Part shown: positions 16,619 to 24,910 of the stretch, piece after piece
Layout: every line of letters begins with the position of its first letter
Numbering within the stretch: the first letter of the stretch is position 1
Assembly (NCBI GenBank): GCA_020199775.1
Contig: JAIVJZ010000040.1
Location: forward strand, 682,001 to 746,000
Direction: 5' to 3'
DNA length: 64,000 bases
DNA from: Acidobacteriota bacterium
Lineage (GTDB): Bacteria; Acidobacteriota; Blastocatellia; Pyrinomonadales; Pyrinomonadaceae
Translations under genes and position numbers: made by a program
Notes under the pieces: model-generated
The model's input: the letters and a program-made list of their open reading frames with translations, nothing else
Told to the model about the DNA's origin: nothing
The model's database searches: none

Positions 16619-17540
16619 TCTCGAGCAGAGCCTCTAATCTTTGATCCGTCCGTGCCTGCGAATCGGCCAGCCGCACCAGAGCCTCGTCGGTTCTAACTTG
16701 CGCATCGGTCAAGGCAGCCATCTTAGCTTCCCAGTTCGCATGTGCCGCGCCTAACTCGTTGATCCACGCCTGATGCTGCCCGGCACGTTCATCGCTTCTA
16801 ATTTGCGCGTCGGTCATAGCAGCGATCTTGGCTTCCGAGTTTGCCTGCGCCGTGCCTAGCTCGTTGATCCACGCCTGATGCTGCCCGGCACGTTCATCGC
16901 TTCTAATTTGCGCGTCGGTCATAGCAGCGATCTTAGCTTCCGAGTTTGCCTGCGCCGTGCCTAGCTCGTTGATCCACGCCTGATGCTGCCCGGCACGTTC
17001 ATCGCTTCTAATTTGCGCGTCGGTCAAGGCAGCCATCTTGGCTTCCGAGTTCGCCTGCGCCGTGCCTAGCTCGTTGATCCACGCCTGATGCTGCCCGGCA
17101 CGTTCATCGCTTCTAATTTGCGCGTCGGTCATAGCAGCGATCTTAGCTTCCGAGTTCGCCTGCGCCGCGCCCAGTTCGTTAATCCACGACTCATGCTGAT
17201 CTACGCGTTCGCTGGCATTGCGCGCCAACCCGACAAGCATCTTGAATGATTCCTCAAGGCCAGCCGTGCGCTCGTCCTGTTTAGCCATCTTGGCTTCCGA
17301 GTTCGCCTGCGCCGCGCCCAGTTCGTTAATCCATGACTCATGCTGGTCAGCACGCTCGCTGGCATTGCGCGCCAACTCGACGAGCATTTTGAATGATTCC
17401 TCAAGGCTCGTCGAACGCTCGTCTTGTCTGGCGAGAAGTTGCTCAAGGCCAGCCGTGCGCTCGTGCTGGTTGGCGGCGAGTTCGGCGAGTGTCGCATAAG
17501 CATTTTCGAGTCGTATTAATCTTCTTTCTTCGTCAGTCAT
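16581..17540 (-). CDS. Coiled-coil protein with 35-residue tandem repeats
   Basis: 319 residues, highly charged and Ala/Gln-rich, almost entirely predicted coiled coil. The core is a tandem repeat of 35 residues (AQIRSDERAGQHQAWINELG...). Four copies are near-identical, and two more divergent copies lie toward the N-terminus (ARNASERADQHESWINELG). It has no signal peptide or catalytic motif. Similar lengthwise proteins occur next to DUF2442 and restriction-endonuclease-fold genes, but I cannot assign a role. The downstream DUF2442 gene overlaps its end. Confidence 0.75.
   Translation of the reverse strand: MTDEERRLIRLENAYATLAELAANQHERTAGLEQLLARQDERSTSLEESFKMLVELARNASERADQHESWINELGAAQANSEAKMAKQDERTAGLEESFKMLVGLARNASERVDQHESWINELGAAQANSEAKIAAMTDAQIRSDERAGQHQAWINELGTAQANSEAKMAALTDAQIRSDERAGQHQAWINELGTAQANSEAKIAAMTDAQIRSDERAGQHQAWINELGTAQANSEAKIAAMTDAQIRSDERAGQHQAWINELGAAHANWEAKMAALTDAQVRTDEALVRLADSQARTDQRLEALLEIVRESRNGNSEA
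16760..17190. repeat. 105-bp tandem repeats inside the coiled-coil gene
   Basis: The landmark TGATGCTGCCCGGCACGTTC begins at 16771, 16876, 16981 and 17086, exactly 105 bases apart. The copies differ at only a few positions, implying recent duplication or gene conversion. More divergent units continue to about 17380. Confidence 0.95.
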
Positions 17541-17646
17541 AGCAATGGATGCTCCGAAGATAAATGTTGATCGTCTCGTTTAAGTCTAGCTCAAAGTAAT
17601 ATTGAGACCAATAGGCGAAAATGGGTGGTTATTATCCTTGCGGCGT

Positions 17647-17964
17647 TCAACGTTTGCGCCCGCCGCGCGGCGTGTATTTGCGTTTGATCTCGTCGTGGCG
17701 CACGTCGCCGGGGAGTTTGTCGGGGAGGTCGAGGGTGTCATCGATGAGGGCTTCGGTGTGAACGCCCGCGACGCGTGCGTATTGCATGAGCACAGTCAGG
17801 ATCGGCTCACTCTTATCCAACTCAAAGTCCGAGATTCTGGTGTAAGGAATTTCGTCCTCCACTCCTAGCCGCCGATACAAATCAGATTGAGAAATGCCGA
17901 GGGCATTGCGAATCTGTAGAAGTTTCTCGGCAAGACGCTTTGGCCTGCGACGCGCGTTGCCCAT
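17647..17964 (-). CDS. XRE-family helix-turn-helix regulator
   Basis: 105 residues. Residues about 8-62 form a lambda-repressor-type HTH: RLAEKLLQIRNALGISQSDLYRRLG...RISDFELDKSEPILTVLMQYARVAGV. The tail is basic (KRKYTPRGGRKR). It is probably a DNA-binding regulator of the adjacent coiled-coil/DUF2442 genes, which lie about 100 bases downstream on the same strand. The 3' end is duplicated at 16287-16346. Confidence 0.85.
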   Translation of the reverse strand: MGNARRRPKRLAEKLLQIRNALGISQSDLYRRLGVEDEIPYTRISDFELDKSEPILTVLMQYARVAGVHTEALIDDTLDLPDKLPGDVRHDEIKRKYTPRGGRKR

Positions 17965-18240
17965 CAGGAGTTACCTCCCGATGAGACGCCAATCGCATGA
18001 AACGACTTGCTTCTATACGGTGTACCGGATAGAATCTGTTTGCGTAACCTGTTCGCCGAGAGAGTTGGCCTGCCAGACTCAACGGCGATGCTTATCACTC
18101 GCTTGAGCTTGAGGTTGAGGTGAGCTACGCATACGACCGTCGCGGATTTTCAATCATCGAACGCGCGCCATCTTAGCAAAATGCCTCTCATGTTCCTAGA
18201 TGATGATGCACCCTTAGCCCTGCCCCGCCACTAGAACACC

Positions 18241-18618
18241 ATGTCCACCCTACAGCCCGCCGTCCTCTACGTGGAGAACAACGTGCTGCTCTCCCGACTC
18301 GTCTCAGACCTGCTCGACCTCGCCGGGTGGCACGTCCGGCACGTCGAGAGCGGGACGATTGCACAGATGTTCCTGCGCCACGAACAACGCTTCGCACTGC
18401 TGTTGGTGGATAACGAACTGCGCGACACGACGGGACTGGAGTTGGTCAAATACGCGCGCAGACTGGCGCACCGAGAGTCTGTGCCGATCATTCTGTTTTC
18501 GATAGAGGATTGCGCGCGGGAGGCGAAGGAGGCAGGCGCGAACGAGTTTCTGAGGAAGCCGCACGACCTGTTTATGTTGATAGAGATCGCACGCAGATTG
18601 ATCGGGGCGAAACAATGA
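18241..18618 (+). CDS. Single-domain response-regulator receiver
   Basis: A 125-residue CheY-like receiver with no output domain. The phospho-acceptor is D57 (LLLVDN), followed by S87 and K106 (FLRKPHD). The usual acidic pair near the start is E12-N13 in YVENN rather than two acidic residues, so Mg binding or phosphorylation may be altered. No histidine kinase is adjacent. The stop codon lies in the left arm of inverted repeat F. Confidence 0.88.
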   Translation: MSTLQPAVLYVENNVLLSRLVSDLLDLAGWHVRHVESGTIAQMFLRHEQRFALLLVDNELRDTTGLELVKYARRLAHRESVPIILFSIEDCAREAKEAGANEFLRKPHDLFMLIEIARRLIGAKQ

Positions 18619-18695
18619 AGGAGGAGCGCGGGACGACGAAGTGAAAGCAAGCTGTCTGCTACTTCATCGTTCGGCGTCCCCCCTTCATCGTTTCC
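18612..18695. repeat. Inverted repeat F (receiver-korB convergent gap)
   Basis: The left arm (about 18612-18650) contains AATGAAGGAGGAGCGCGGGA and ACGACGAAGTGAAAGC. The right arm (about 18661-18695) mirrors it with CTTCATCGTTCGGCGT and CCCTTCATCGTTT. The arms are imperfect, and seven-base words are less regular here than in the other copies. It fills the whole gap between two stop codons. Confidence 0.75.
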
Positions 18696-19868
18696 TTATT
18701 GCACGACCCACGTCTCGCCGCTGTTGATGAGTTTTTCCAAGTTCCCTGCGCCCTGCTTCTCGACGGCGGCGGTGATCTGCGCCTCCATCATGTCTTCGTA
18801 GGTGTCGCGCTCGACGGCGCGGAAGATGCCGACGGGCTGCGGGAAGTCCGGGTATTCCATGCGCGCGAGCATGAAGGCGACCGAGGGGTCTTTGAGGTGT
18901 ATGTCGTGGACGAGCAGGTCGTCAACCGTGATGCCGTTCTCGCCGATCTGGACGACTTCGGGTTGCGCGCCGTTCATGCGGATGCCGCGGTTGCGCTCCT
19001 TGCCGAAGATCATCGGCTGGCCGTGTTCGAGGTAGATCATGCGGTCGGTGCGCTCCGAGCGTTCCGTGAAATACTCGAACGCGCCGTCGTTGAAGATGTT
19101 GCAGTTCTGGTAGACCTCTATGAAGGAGACGCCCTTGTGGCGCGCGGCGGCCTGCACGGTCGCGCCGAGATGCTTCACGTCCAAGTCGAGCGAGCGCGCG
19201 ACGAAGGTGGCCTCGCTCGCAATCGCCACCGACAGGGGGTTGAGCGGGTAATCGATGACGCCCATCGGCGTGGACTTCGTGCGCTTACCGAGTTCGGAGG
19301 TCGGGCTGTACTGCCCCTTCGTCAAACCGTAGATGCGGTTGTTGAAGAGGATGACGTTCATGTCGAGGTTGCGGCGGATGGCGTGCATGAAGTGGTTGCC
19401 GCCGATGGAGAGCGCGTCGCCGTCGCCCGTCACGACCCACACGGAGAGTTCGGGGTTCGCCGCCTTGATGCCGGTGGCGACCGCCGGGGCGCGCCCGTGA
19501 ATCGAGTGGAAGCCGTAGGTGTTCATGTAGTAGGGGAAGCGCGACGAGCAGCCGATGCCGGAGACGAACACGATCTTCTCGCGCGGGATGCCGAGCTCGG
19601 GCATCACCTTTTGCACGTTGTTCAGGATCGAATAGTCGCCGCAGCCCGGACACCAGCGCACTTCCTGACCGGACACGAAATCCGCCTTCTTCAATTGCGC
19701 CGGGGGCGGCGCGACCTCGCCCGCCACGACCGAACCGGGGTAAGTCTGCGACGAACCGCTCCCCGACACGTTGCCGCCGATGTTCTCCGCGTCGGCGGCA
19801 ATGGTTTTCGCCGCGTTGCCCTCGTTGTAGTTGCCATTACCGTTCGTCTCGTTATCTTTGGTTGACAT
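18696..19868 (-). CDS. korB: 2-oxoglutarate:ferredoxin oxidoreductase, beta subunit
   Basis: 390 residues. The thiamine-pyrophosphate subunit is marked by RWCPGCGDYSILNNVQ, GIGCSSRFPYYMNTYGFHSIHGRAPAVATGIK, and the TPP/Mg motif GDGDALSIGGNHFMHA...NVILFNNRIYGLTKGQ. With KorA it oxidatively decarboxylates 2-oxoglutarate to succinyl-CoA, reducing ferredoxin. The first 55 residues are an Asn/Gly/Glu-rich extension not typical of the family. It lies downstream of korA, separated by a Uma2 gene; spacing to that gene is 9 bases, so one transcript is likely. Confidence 0.93.
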   Translation of the reverse strand: MSTKDNETNGNGNYNEGNAAKTIAADAENIGGNVSGSGSSQTYPGSVVAGEVAPPPAQLKKADFVSGQEVRWCPGCGDYSILNNVQKVMPELGIPREKIVFVSGIGCSSRFPYYMNTYGFHSIHGRAPAVATGIKAANPELSVWVVTGDGDALSIGGNHFMHAIRRNLDMNVILFNNRIYGLTKGQYSPTSELGKRTKSTPMGVIDYPLNPLSVAIASEATFVARSLDLDVKHLGATVQAAARHKGVSFIEVYQNCNIFNDGAFEYFTERSERTDRMIYLEHGQPMIFGKERNRGIRMNGAQPEVVQIGENGITVDDLLVHDIHLKDPSVAFMLARMEYPDFPQPVGIFRAVERDTYEDMMEAQITAAVEKQGAGNLEKLINSGETWVVQ

Positions 19869-19877
19869 AATTATTCC

Positions 19878-20441
19878 TTACTGACGTTTGATGCCAAACA
19901 TTTTGGCAACTAAATATTGAAAGCCGGGGATGATTGTGCCGCCATCCAGTTCATCTTTTTCGGTGAGCATGGTGATGTCCGTTAAGGAGCGATAGACGGT
20001 AACGGTGTGCAACTTCGGGCTAATCACCCACACCAGAGGCGTGCCGAATTCTAACCACTCGGCGACCTTCTCTTCGACCTCGGCGACCCTATCGTCAGGG
20101 CTGATTACTTCGACCGCTAAATCAGGCGCGCCCGGCCAATAACCCTTCGTCTCGCCGACCGCTTCAACCCGCTCCTGCCGGACGAAAGCGATGTCAGGGG
20201 CGCGCACGGTGTCAGGGTTGCTCTTGAGTTTGAAGCCCGTCTCGGCCGCATAAACTTCGCCAAGCCCGTGCGCCTCTACGTATTGAGCGAGTGGCACCGT
20301 AAGGCGCATGGCGATCCGGCCATGATTATGTCCGGCTGGCGACATACGCTTCAACTCTCCTTCCACCAGTTCATAGCGGAAGCCGTCGCGTGGCATCTCC
20401 AGCAGTTCTTCCGCAGTCATCAACTGAGTGGTCGCGCTCAT
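19878..20441 (-). CDS. Uma2 family PD-(D/E)XK nuclease-like protein
   Basis: 187 residues of the Uma2 (DUF820) family: MTAEELLEMPRDGFRYELVEGELKRMSPAGHNHG at the start, then TVRAPDIAFV, APDLAVEVISPDDR and EWLEFGTPLVWVISPK. This fold is related to restriction endonucleases; the likely metal-binding residues are in PDIAFV and AVEVISP. Its function in bacteria is unknown. It sits between korA (18 bases upstream) and korB (9 bases downstream) and has visibly lower GC than either, suggesting insertion into an existing operon. Confidence 0.88.
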   Translation of the reverse strand: MSATTQLMTAEELLEMPRDGFRYELVEGELKRMSPAGHNHGRIAMRLTVPLAQYVEAHGLGEVYAAETGFKLKSNPDTVRAPDIAFVRQERVEAVGETKGYWPGAPDLAVEVISPDDRVAEVEEKVAEWLEFGTPLVWVISPKLHTVTVYRSLTDITMLTEKDELDGGTIIPGFQYLVAKMFGIKRQ

Positions 20442-20459
20442 AACCTCACTCTCACTTGA

Positions 20460-22331
20460 TTACAAATACTCTTCCACCTTCTCCACGATCTCGCGTATCT
20501 GGAACGGGCGGCCTTTGACCTTCGAGAAGGTGACGGCGTCGATGAGGAACTTCGCGCGGATCATGGTGGCGAGTTGGCCGAGGTTCATTTCGGGAATGAT
20601 GACGCGCTCGAAGTTCTTCAACACGTCGCCCAGATTTTTCGGGAACGGGTTCAGGTAGCGCAGGTGCGCGCTCGACACGGAGCGGCCTTCGCGTTGCAGG
20701 CGTTCGACCGCCGAGGTGATCGAGCCGTAGGTCGAACCCCAGCCGAGGACGAGCACCTTGCCCGACGACTCGCCGAACACTTCGAGGTCGGGGATGTCGT
20801 CGGCGACGCGATCAATCTTCTCCTGCCGGAGTCTGACCATGAACTCGTGATTTTCGGGATCGTAGTTGACGTTGCCCGTCAGGTGTTCCTTCTCGATGCC
20901 GCCGACGCGGTGTTCGAGGCCGGGCGTGCCCGGAATGGCGAAGGGGCGCGAGAGGCGTTCGTCGCGCGCGTAAGGGAGAAAGCCCTCCGGGTCTTCGGTG
21001 AACTTCACTTCGATTATCGGCAGGTCTTCCATCGCGGGGATCGCCCACGGCTCCGCGCCGTTGGCGAGGTAGCCGTCGGAGAGATAGAAGACGGGCGTCA
21101 TGTGGCGGAAGGCGAGGCGCACGGCCTCGACCGCCATGTGGAAACAATCCGCGGGCGTCGAGGGCGCGAGGACGACGGCCGGGCATTCGCCGTTTCTGCC
21201 CCAGACGGCTTGAAAGAGATCGGCCTGCTCGGTCTTGGTCGGCAAACCCGTGGACGGGCCGCCGCGCTGCACGTTGACGATGACGAGCGGGAGTTCGGTC
21301 ATCACGGCGAGACCGATGGCCTCCTGCTTCAAAGCGACGCCGGGGCCGGACGTGCCGGTCAGGCCGATATGGCCGGTGAACGACGCGCCGATGGCCGCGC
21401 AGACGGCCGCGATCTCGTCTTCGGCCTGAAAAGTTTTGACTCCGAAATTCTTGTGGCGCGCGAGTTCGTGCAGGATATCGGAGGCGGGCGTGATCGGGTA
21501 AGAGCCGTAAAAGAGCGGGCGACCCGACAGTTGCGAGGCGGCGACGAAGCCGATGGCGGTCGCTTCGTTGCCCGTGATCTTGCGATACTTGCCGGGCGCA
21601 ATCGCGGCCTTCTTGACGCTGTAGTGCGTCGTGAAAACTTCGGTCGTGTCGGCGAAGTTGTAGCCCGTGCGCAGGGCGATGACGTTGGCGCGCGCCACCT
21701 CGGGCAGCTTCTTGAACTTCGCTTCGATCCATTGAAGCGTCGGCTCCATCGGGCGGTCGTAGAGCCAGTAGAGGACGCCGAGCGCGAAGAAGTTTTTGCA
21801 GCGATCCATCTCCTTGCGCGTCAGTTTCACCTGCGCCTCTTGCAGCGCGCGCAGGTTGAGCGTCGTGATCGGCAGGCGGTGAACGCGGTAGCCCTTGAGC
21901 GTCTCGTCTTCGAGCGGGCTGACGGCGTAGGCCGCCTTCTTCAAGTTCTCTTTGTTGAACTCGTCCGTGTTGACGATGATCGTGCCGCCCTCTTCGAGGT
22001 CGAAGAGGTTGACTTTGAGCGCGGCGGGGTTCATCGCGACGAGCACGTTCGGCTGATCGCCGGGCGTGCGTATGTCCTGCGAGGAGAAGTTCAACTGGAA
22101 GCCGGAGACGCCGGGCAGACTTCCGGCGGGGGCGCGAATCTCCGCGGGGAAGTCGGGCAAGGTCGAGATGTCGTTGCCGAGGACGGCGGAGGTGTTCGTA
22201 AACTGCGTGCCCGTCAACTGCATGCCGTCGCCGGAGTCGCCGGCGAAGCGGATAGTGACGGTTTCGAGTTCCTCGAAATGCTTTTCGACGGGCGGTGCTG
22301 CGTCGGGCGGCGGATCAATGACGGTACTCAT
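20460..22331 (-). CDS. korA: 2-oxoglutarate:ferredoxin oxidoreductase, alpha (gamma-alpha fused) subunit
   Basis: 623 residues. The N-terminal gamma domain (residues about 25-200) starts with [17 protein letters not shown]. The alpha domain follows from about residue 245 with [61 protein letters not shown] and [21 protein letters not shown]. The C-terminal part has [16 protein letters not shown]. This fusion is normal for bacterial KorA. It uses low-potential ferredoxin, so it links the TCA cycle (compare fumC here) to ferredoxin pools. A promoter lies about 90-120 bases upstream. Confidence 0.95.
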   Translation of the reverse strand: MSTVIDPPPDAAPPVEKHFEELETVTIRFAGDSGDGMQLTGTQFTNTSAVLGNDISTLPDFPAEIRAPAGSLPGVSGFQLNFSSQDIRTPGDQPNVLVAMNPAALKVNLFDLEEGGTIIVNTDEFNKENLKKAAYAVSPLEDETLKGYRVHRLPITTLNLRALQEAQVKLTRKEMDRCKNFFALGVLYWLYDRPMEPTLQWIEAKFKKLPEVARANVIALRTGYNFADTTEVFTTHYSVKKAAIAPGKYRKITGNEATAIGFVAASQLSGRPLFYGSYPITPASDILHELARHKNFGVKTFQAEDEIAAVCAAIGASFTGHIGLTGTSGPGVALKQEAIGLAVMTELPLVIVNVQRGGPSTGLPTKTEQADLFQAVWGRNGECPAVVLAPSTPADCFHMAVEAVRLAFRHMTPVFYLSDGYLANGAEPWAIPAMEDLPIIEVKFTEDPEGFLPYARDERLSRPFAIPGTPGLEHRVGGIEKEHLTGNVNYDPENHEFMVRLRQEKIDRVADDIPDLEVFGESSGKVLVLGWGSTYGSITSAVERLQREGRSVSSAHLRYLNPFPKNLGDVLKNFERVIIPEMNLGQLATMIRAKFLIDAVTFSKVKGRPFQIREIVEKVEEYL

Positions 22332-22420
22332 AATGGCTTAATGAATCCTTCTGTTTTTTGGGAAGATAACGAAGCGCCAACTTCGGGGTAGGAACACTTC
22401 GATTTGTCCGGCTCAAGCGC

Positions 22421-22451
22421 ATTGTAACATAGTGCGCCGCGCGCCACTCAA
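22421..22451 (-). promoter_or_regulatory. Candidate korA promoter
   Basis: On the reverse strand TTGAGT (22446-22451) and TACAAT (22421-22426) are separated by 19 bases. The -10 box is good, the spacing long. Confidence 0.45.
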
Positions 22452-22502
22452 GCGACTCTTAACACGGGCAACAGGCTGATACGCCCGCTCACCGGAATTT
22501 TG

Positions 22503-22531
22503 TTGCTCCGATGGCGCGGAGAGCTTAGTAT
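22503..22531 (+). promoter_or_regulatory. Candidate promoter of the nonapeptide-repeat gene
   Basis: TTGCTC (22503-22508) and TAGTAT (22526-22531) are separated by 17 bases and lie about 85 bases before the start codon. Confidence 0.45.
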
Positions 22532-22615
22532 GCCCGCGTTGCAAACAAAGCCTGCTCACGAGATGCTCCGGTCTCGTCAGCCTCACAATCAACCTTACCG
22601 AAAAAGGAGAACCTC

Positions 22616-22876
22616 ATGAAGAAGCGAACCATCACACTTTTACTCGCACTGTTTCTCTTAAGCGCGCCGAGCGTCCTCGCTACCGACTCGTCAGTCACGC
22701 CGACAACTCAAGCCGCCGACGGAATCATCCACACCGGGCGTACCGACGGGGTTATCTACACCGACTGTGCCGATGGGACTATCTGGACATGGCATGCTGA
22801 CGGGGTTATCTGGCCGATGTTTACCGACGGGGTAATCCTAACGTGGCTTATTAACGGGGTTATTCTTCCGATGTAG
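22616..22876 (+). CDS. Small exported protein of DGVI nonapeptide repeats
   Basis: 86 residues. A signal peptide (MKKRTITLLLALFLLSAPSVLA) is followed by a 12-residue linker and six exact nine-residue units of the form [A/T]-D-G-[V/I]-I-x-[T/P]-x-x: ADGIIHTGR, TDGVIYTDC, ADGTIWTWH, ADGVIWPMF, TDGVILTWL and INGVILPM. The ribosome site AAAAGGAG lies 5 bases before the ATG. The final unit ends on the stop codon. The period of nine recalls beta-roll proteins, but the RTX calcium consensus is absent. It does not belong to any family I can name, and it is a monocistronic gene closed by a strong hairpin at 22928-22987. Confidence 0.8.
   Translation: MKKRTITLLLALFLLSAPSVLATDSSVTPTTQAADGIIHTGRTDGVIYTDCADGTIWTWHADGVIWPMFTDGVILTWLINGVILPM
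22715..22876 (+). repeat. Six 27-bp tandem units
   Basis: Units start at 22715, 22742, 22769, 22796, 22823 and 22850; the last includes the TAG stop. Nucleotide identity between units is moderate, centred on GACGGGGTTATC. The amino-acid pattern is conserved more than the DNA. Confidence 0.9.
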
Positions 22877-22927
22877 ATCAGGTGACGCGTTGACGCTGCG
22901 GCGAAGCGCGTTGTCAGGGTGTTAACG

Positions 22928-22987
22928 GAAAAGGCAAAAGTGGATGCCGGGAGCGTAGTTGCTCGTGGCATCCACTTTTGCCTTTTC
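22928..22987. terminator. Bidirectional terminator hairpin
   Basis: A perfect 21-base stem (22928-22948 with 22967-22987) carries A-rich and T-rich outer ends. It lies between the convergent nonapeptide-repeat gene and the bactofilin gene and suits both. Confidence 0.85.
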
Positions 22988-23011
22988 GCTTTGCGGGCGT
23001 CGCGGCCGAAG

Positions 23012-23779
23012 TTAGGTAGTCTTGGCGGGCGTCGCGTCGCGCGCGCCGGTTGACACGCCGCTCGCGCTTGCTCCGCCGGTCGGTGCGCCCGCGCCGTCGG
23101 ACGGCTTGGCGGCAGAGCCGGGGGTCGTCGCGGACGTAGACGAGGAAGTCGGTGATGTGGTCGAAGAAGTCCCACCGGCGGCGGCGTTGGCGGGGCGGCC
23201 GTCCTGTTGCTTGGCCTGCGCGTCTTTGATCTGCTGCATGCGGCAACTGCCCTCAAAGACCGCGCCCTGCTCGATGACGAGCGCGGGCGTCTGGATGTCG
23301 CCCGTCACTTTGGCGACGCGGCCGAGTTCGATCCGCTTGGTGGCCGTGATGTTGCCGACGACCGTGCCGTAAATTTGCGCGACGGAGACTTCCACGTCGG
23401 CGTCAACCTGCCCGCCCGTGGAGACGATGAGCGTGCCGTCCTGCGAACTGACGCGCCCGGAAAGATGGCCGTCAACGCGTAGCATGCCTTTGAAGTTGGC
23501 TTCGCCCGTGAGGGTCGTGCCGTTGCCGACAAAGCCGCTGAGAGTGCCTTCCTTGATGTCGCGCGCGAGCGATTCGCTTTCGCTGACGGCGCGCGTCGTT
23601 GGTGGTTGAGTTTCGCTCATGTTCCGTGCTCCGGTTGAAGAGGGTTGATCGGCCGTCGTGGTGCTATTGCGACTCTGTGCGTCTGCCGCCGTGCCGAAAG
23701 CAGAAGTCGCCGGTTGGGGTTGCTCGGTCGGGTGCTCGCCGCCCGGTTGGTCTTTAGTATTTCTTCCCGGTCTAAACAT
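23012..23779 (-). CDS. Bactofilin (polymer-forming cytoskeletal protein)
   Basis: 255 residues. The central bactofilin (DUF583) beta-helix spans about residues 80-185: GFVGNGTTLTGEANFKGMLRVDGHLSGRVSS, GTLIVSTGGQVDADVEV, YGTVVGNITATKRIELGRVAKVTGDI and LVIEQGAVFEGSCRM. It is flanked by Ser/Thr/Gln/Pro-rich disordered tails on both sides, longer than usual. Bactofilins polymerise without nucleotide and scaffold cell-envelope machinery. The ATG has AGGGAG about 6 bases upstream. The gene ends at the shared hairpin 22928-22987. Confidence 0.92.
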   Translation of the reverse strand: MFRPGRNTKDQPGGEHPTEQPQPATSAFGTAADAQSRNSTTTADQPSSTGARNMSETQPPTTRAVSESESLARDIKEGTLSGFVGNGTTLTGEANFKGMLRVDGHLSGRVSSQDGTLIVSTGGQVDADVEVSVAQIYGTVVGNITATKRIELGRVAKVTGDIQTPALVIEQGAVFEGSCRMQQIKDAQAKQQDGRPANAAAGGTSSTTSPTSSSTSATTPGSAAKPSDGAGAPTGGASASGVSTGARDATPAKTT

Positions 23780-23934
23780 CTCGGTCTCCCTTCACTATCT
23801 CTAGGGTGCATGCGCTTGATGGCGTTGGAAATGAAAACTGGTTGTAGGTCTGCCTACAGCGGCGAACGTTTGCGGCCAACTCGCGGCGGCCGTAAAAACT
23901 TCCGCGTCTCTACTTGCTCGTGATGATAGCGGAA

Positions 23935-24026
23935 AAGCCGTGAATCGTGAATCGTAAAAAGTCGTGAATCGTCAATCGTGAATAGAGAAAACCTGTCTTT
24001 ATCTATTCACGATTGACGATTTACGC
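23935..24026. repeat. Heptad inverted repeat G (between divergent genes)
   Basis: The left side reads CGTGAAT, CGTGAAT, CGTAAAA, then CGTGAAT, CGTCAAT, CGTGAAT. The right arm reads ATTCACG, ATTGACG, ATTTACG. It sits between the start of the bactofilin gene and the start of the dienelactone hydrolase gene, where no transcript should end. Confidence 0.9.
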
Positions 24027-24123
24027 TCTGGGTGTCTGGTCAAGCGGCGGAGAGATAAACTAAACTGCTCCGGCAATCAACTTTTAGACGTAACCGAATC
24101 GGTGTCTCACACAGGAGAAGTTT

Positions 24124-24813
24124 ATGCCGCACGAGATGGTCGAATTCAAAAGCAACGGCGGCACGGCCGGGGGCTACCTCGCCATGCCCGATTCGGGCAC
24201 GGGCGCGGGGGTCGTCGTCATACAGGAATGGTGGGGGCTCGTGCCGCACATCAAGGACGTGTGTGAACGCTTCGCGGCCGAGGGCTTCGTCGCGCTCGCG
24301 CCCGACCTCTACCACGGCCGCACCACCACTTCGCCCGACGAGGCGGGCAAGCTGATGATGGCTCTCAACATCGAGGGGGCGGAAAAAGATTTGCGCGGCG
24401 CAATCGAATACCTGCTCGCGCACGAGAGCGTCGCGGGCGACCGCGTAGGCACGGTCGGCTTCTGCATGGGCGGCGCGCTCTCGCTCTACGCCGCCTCGAA
24501 GAACGAACAGGTCGGGGCGTGCGTCGTCTTCTACGGCGGCCACCCGAAGGTCAAACCCGATCTCGAAAACATGCGTGCGCCCCTGCTCGGCCTCTACGCC
24601 GAACGCGACGATTTCGCCACGCCCGCCCTCGCGCGCGAACTCGAAGCGAAACTGACATCGCTCGGCAAGTCGGCGGAGATACACGTCTACGACAACGCCG
24701 ACCACGCCTTCTTCAACGACGAACGCCCCGAAGTCTTCAACGCCACGGCCGCCGCCGACGCGTGGCAACGCACCGTGCGTTTCTTCCGCGAACACTTGGG
24801 CGAGAAGGCGTAG
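24124..24813 (+). CDS. Dienelactone hydrolase family protein
   Basis: A 229-residue alpha/beta hydrolase. The DLH triad is visible: Cys in GFCMGG (near residue 118), Asp in ERDDFATP, His in NADHAFFND. GVVVIQEWWGLVPHIKDVCERFA with the Glu of the family's nucleophile-activating loop and LAPDLYHGR are also typical. Family members hydrolyse dienelactones or related esters in the cytoplasm, but the natural substrate cannot be told here. A GGAG-type site (ACAGGAGAAGTTT) precedes the ATG. A terminator follows at 24875-24910. Confidence 0.93.
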   Translation: MPHEMVEFKSNGGTAGGYLAMPDSGTGAGVVVIQEWWGLVPHIKDVCERFAAEGFVALAPDLYHGRTTTSPDEAGKLMMALNIEGAEKDLRGAIEYLLAHESVAGDRVGTVGFCMGGALSLYAASKNEQVGACVVFYGGHPKVKPDLENMRAPLLGLYAERDDFATPALARELEAKLTSLGKSAEIHVYDNADHAFFNDERPEVFNATAAADAWQRTVRFFREHLGEKA

Positions 24814-24874
24814 ACGGCCGAAGAATCGGAGACCGTATCGAGTCGCCGGAGCGGTCGGCGATCAGTTACAAAGA

Positions 24875-24910
24875 GAAAGGGCAAACCCGGCGTTTAGGGT
24901 CTGCCCTTTC
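24875..24910 (+). terminator. Rho-independent-type hairpin after dienelactone hydrolase
   Basis: GAAAGGGCAAACCC pairs with AGGGTCTGCCCTTTC around a short loop, followed by ATTCATGC. It lies about 60 bases after the gene stop. Confidence 0.65.

Noticed and set aside
16760..17190. Regular 105-bp repeats considered as a CRISPR array
   Set aside because: There are no unique spacers; the repeats are contiguous and continue one coding frame.
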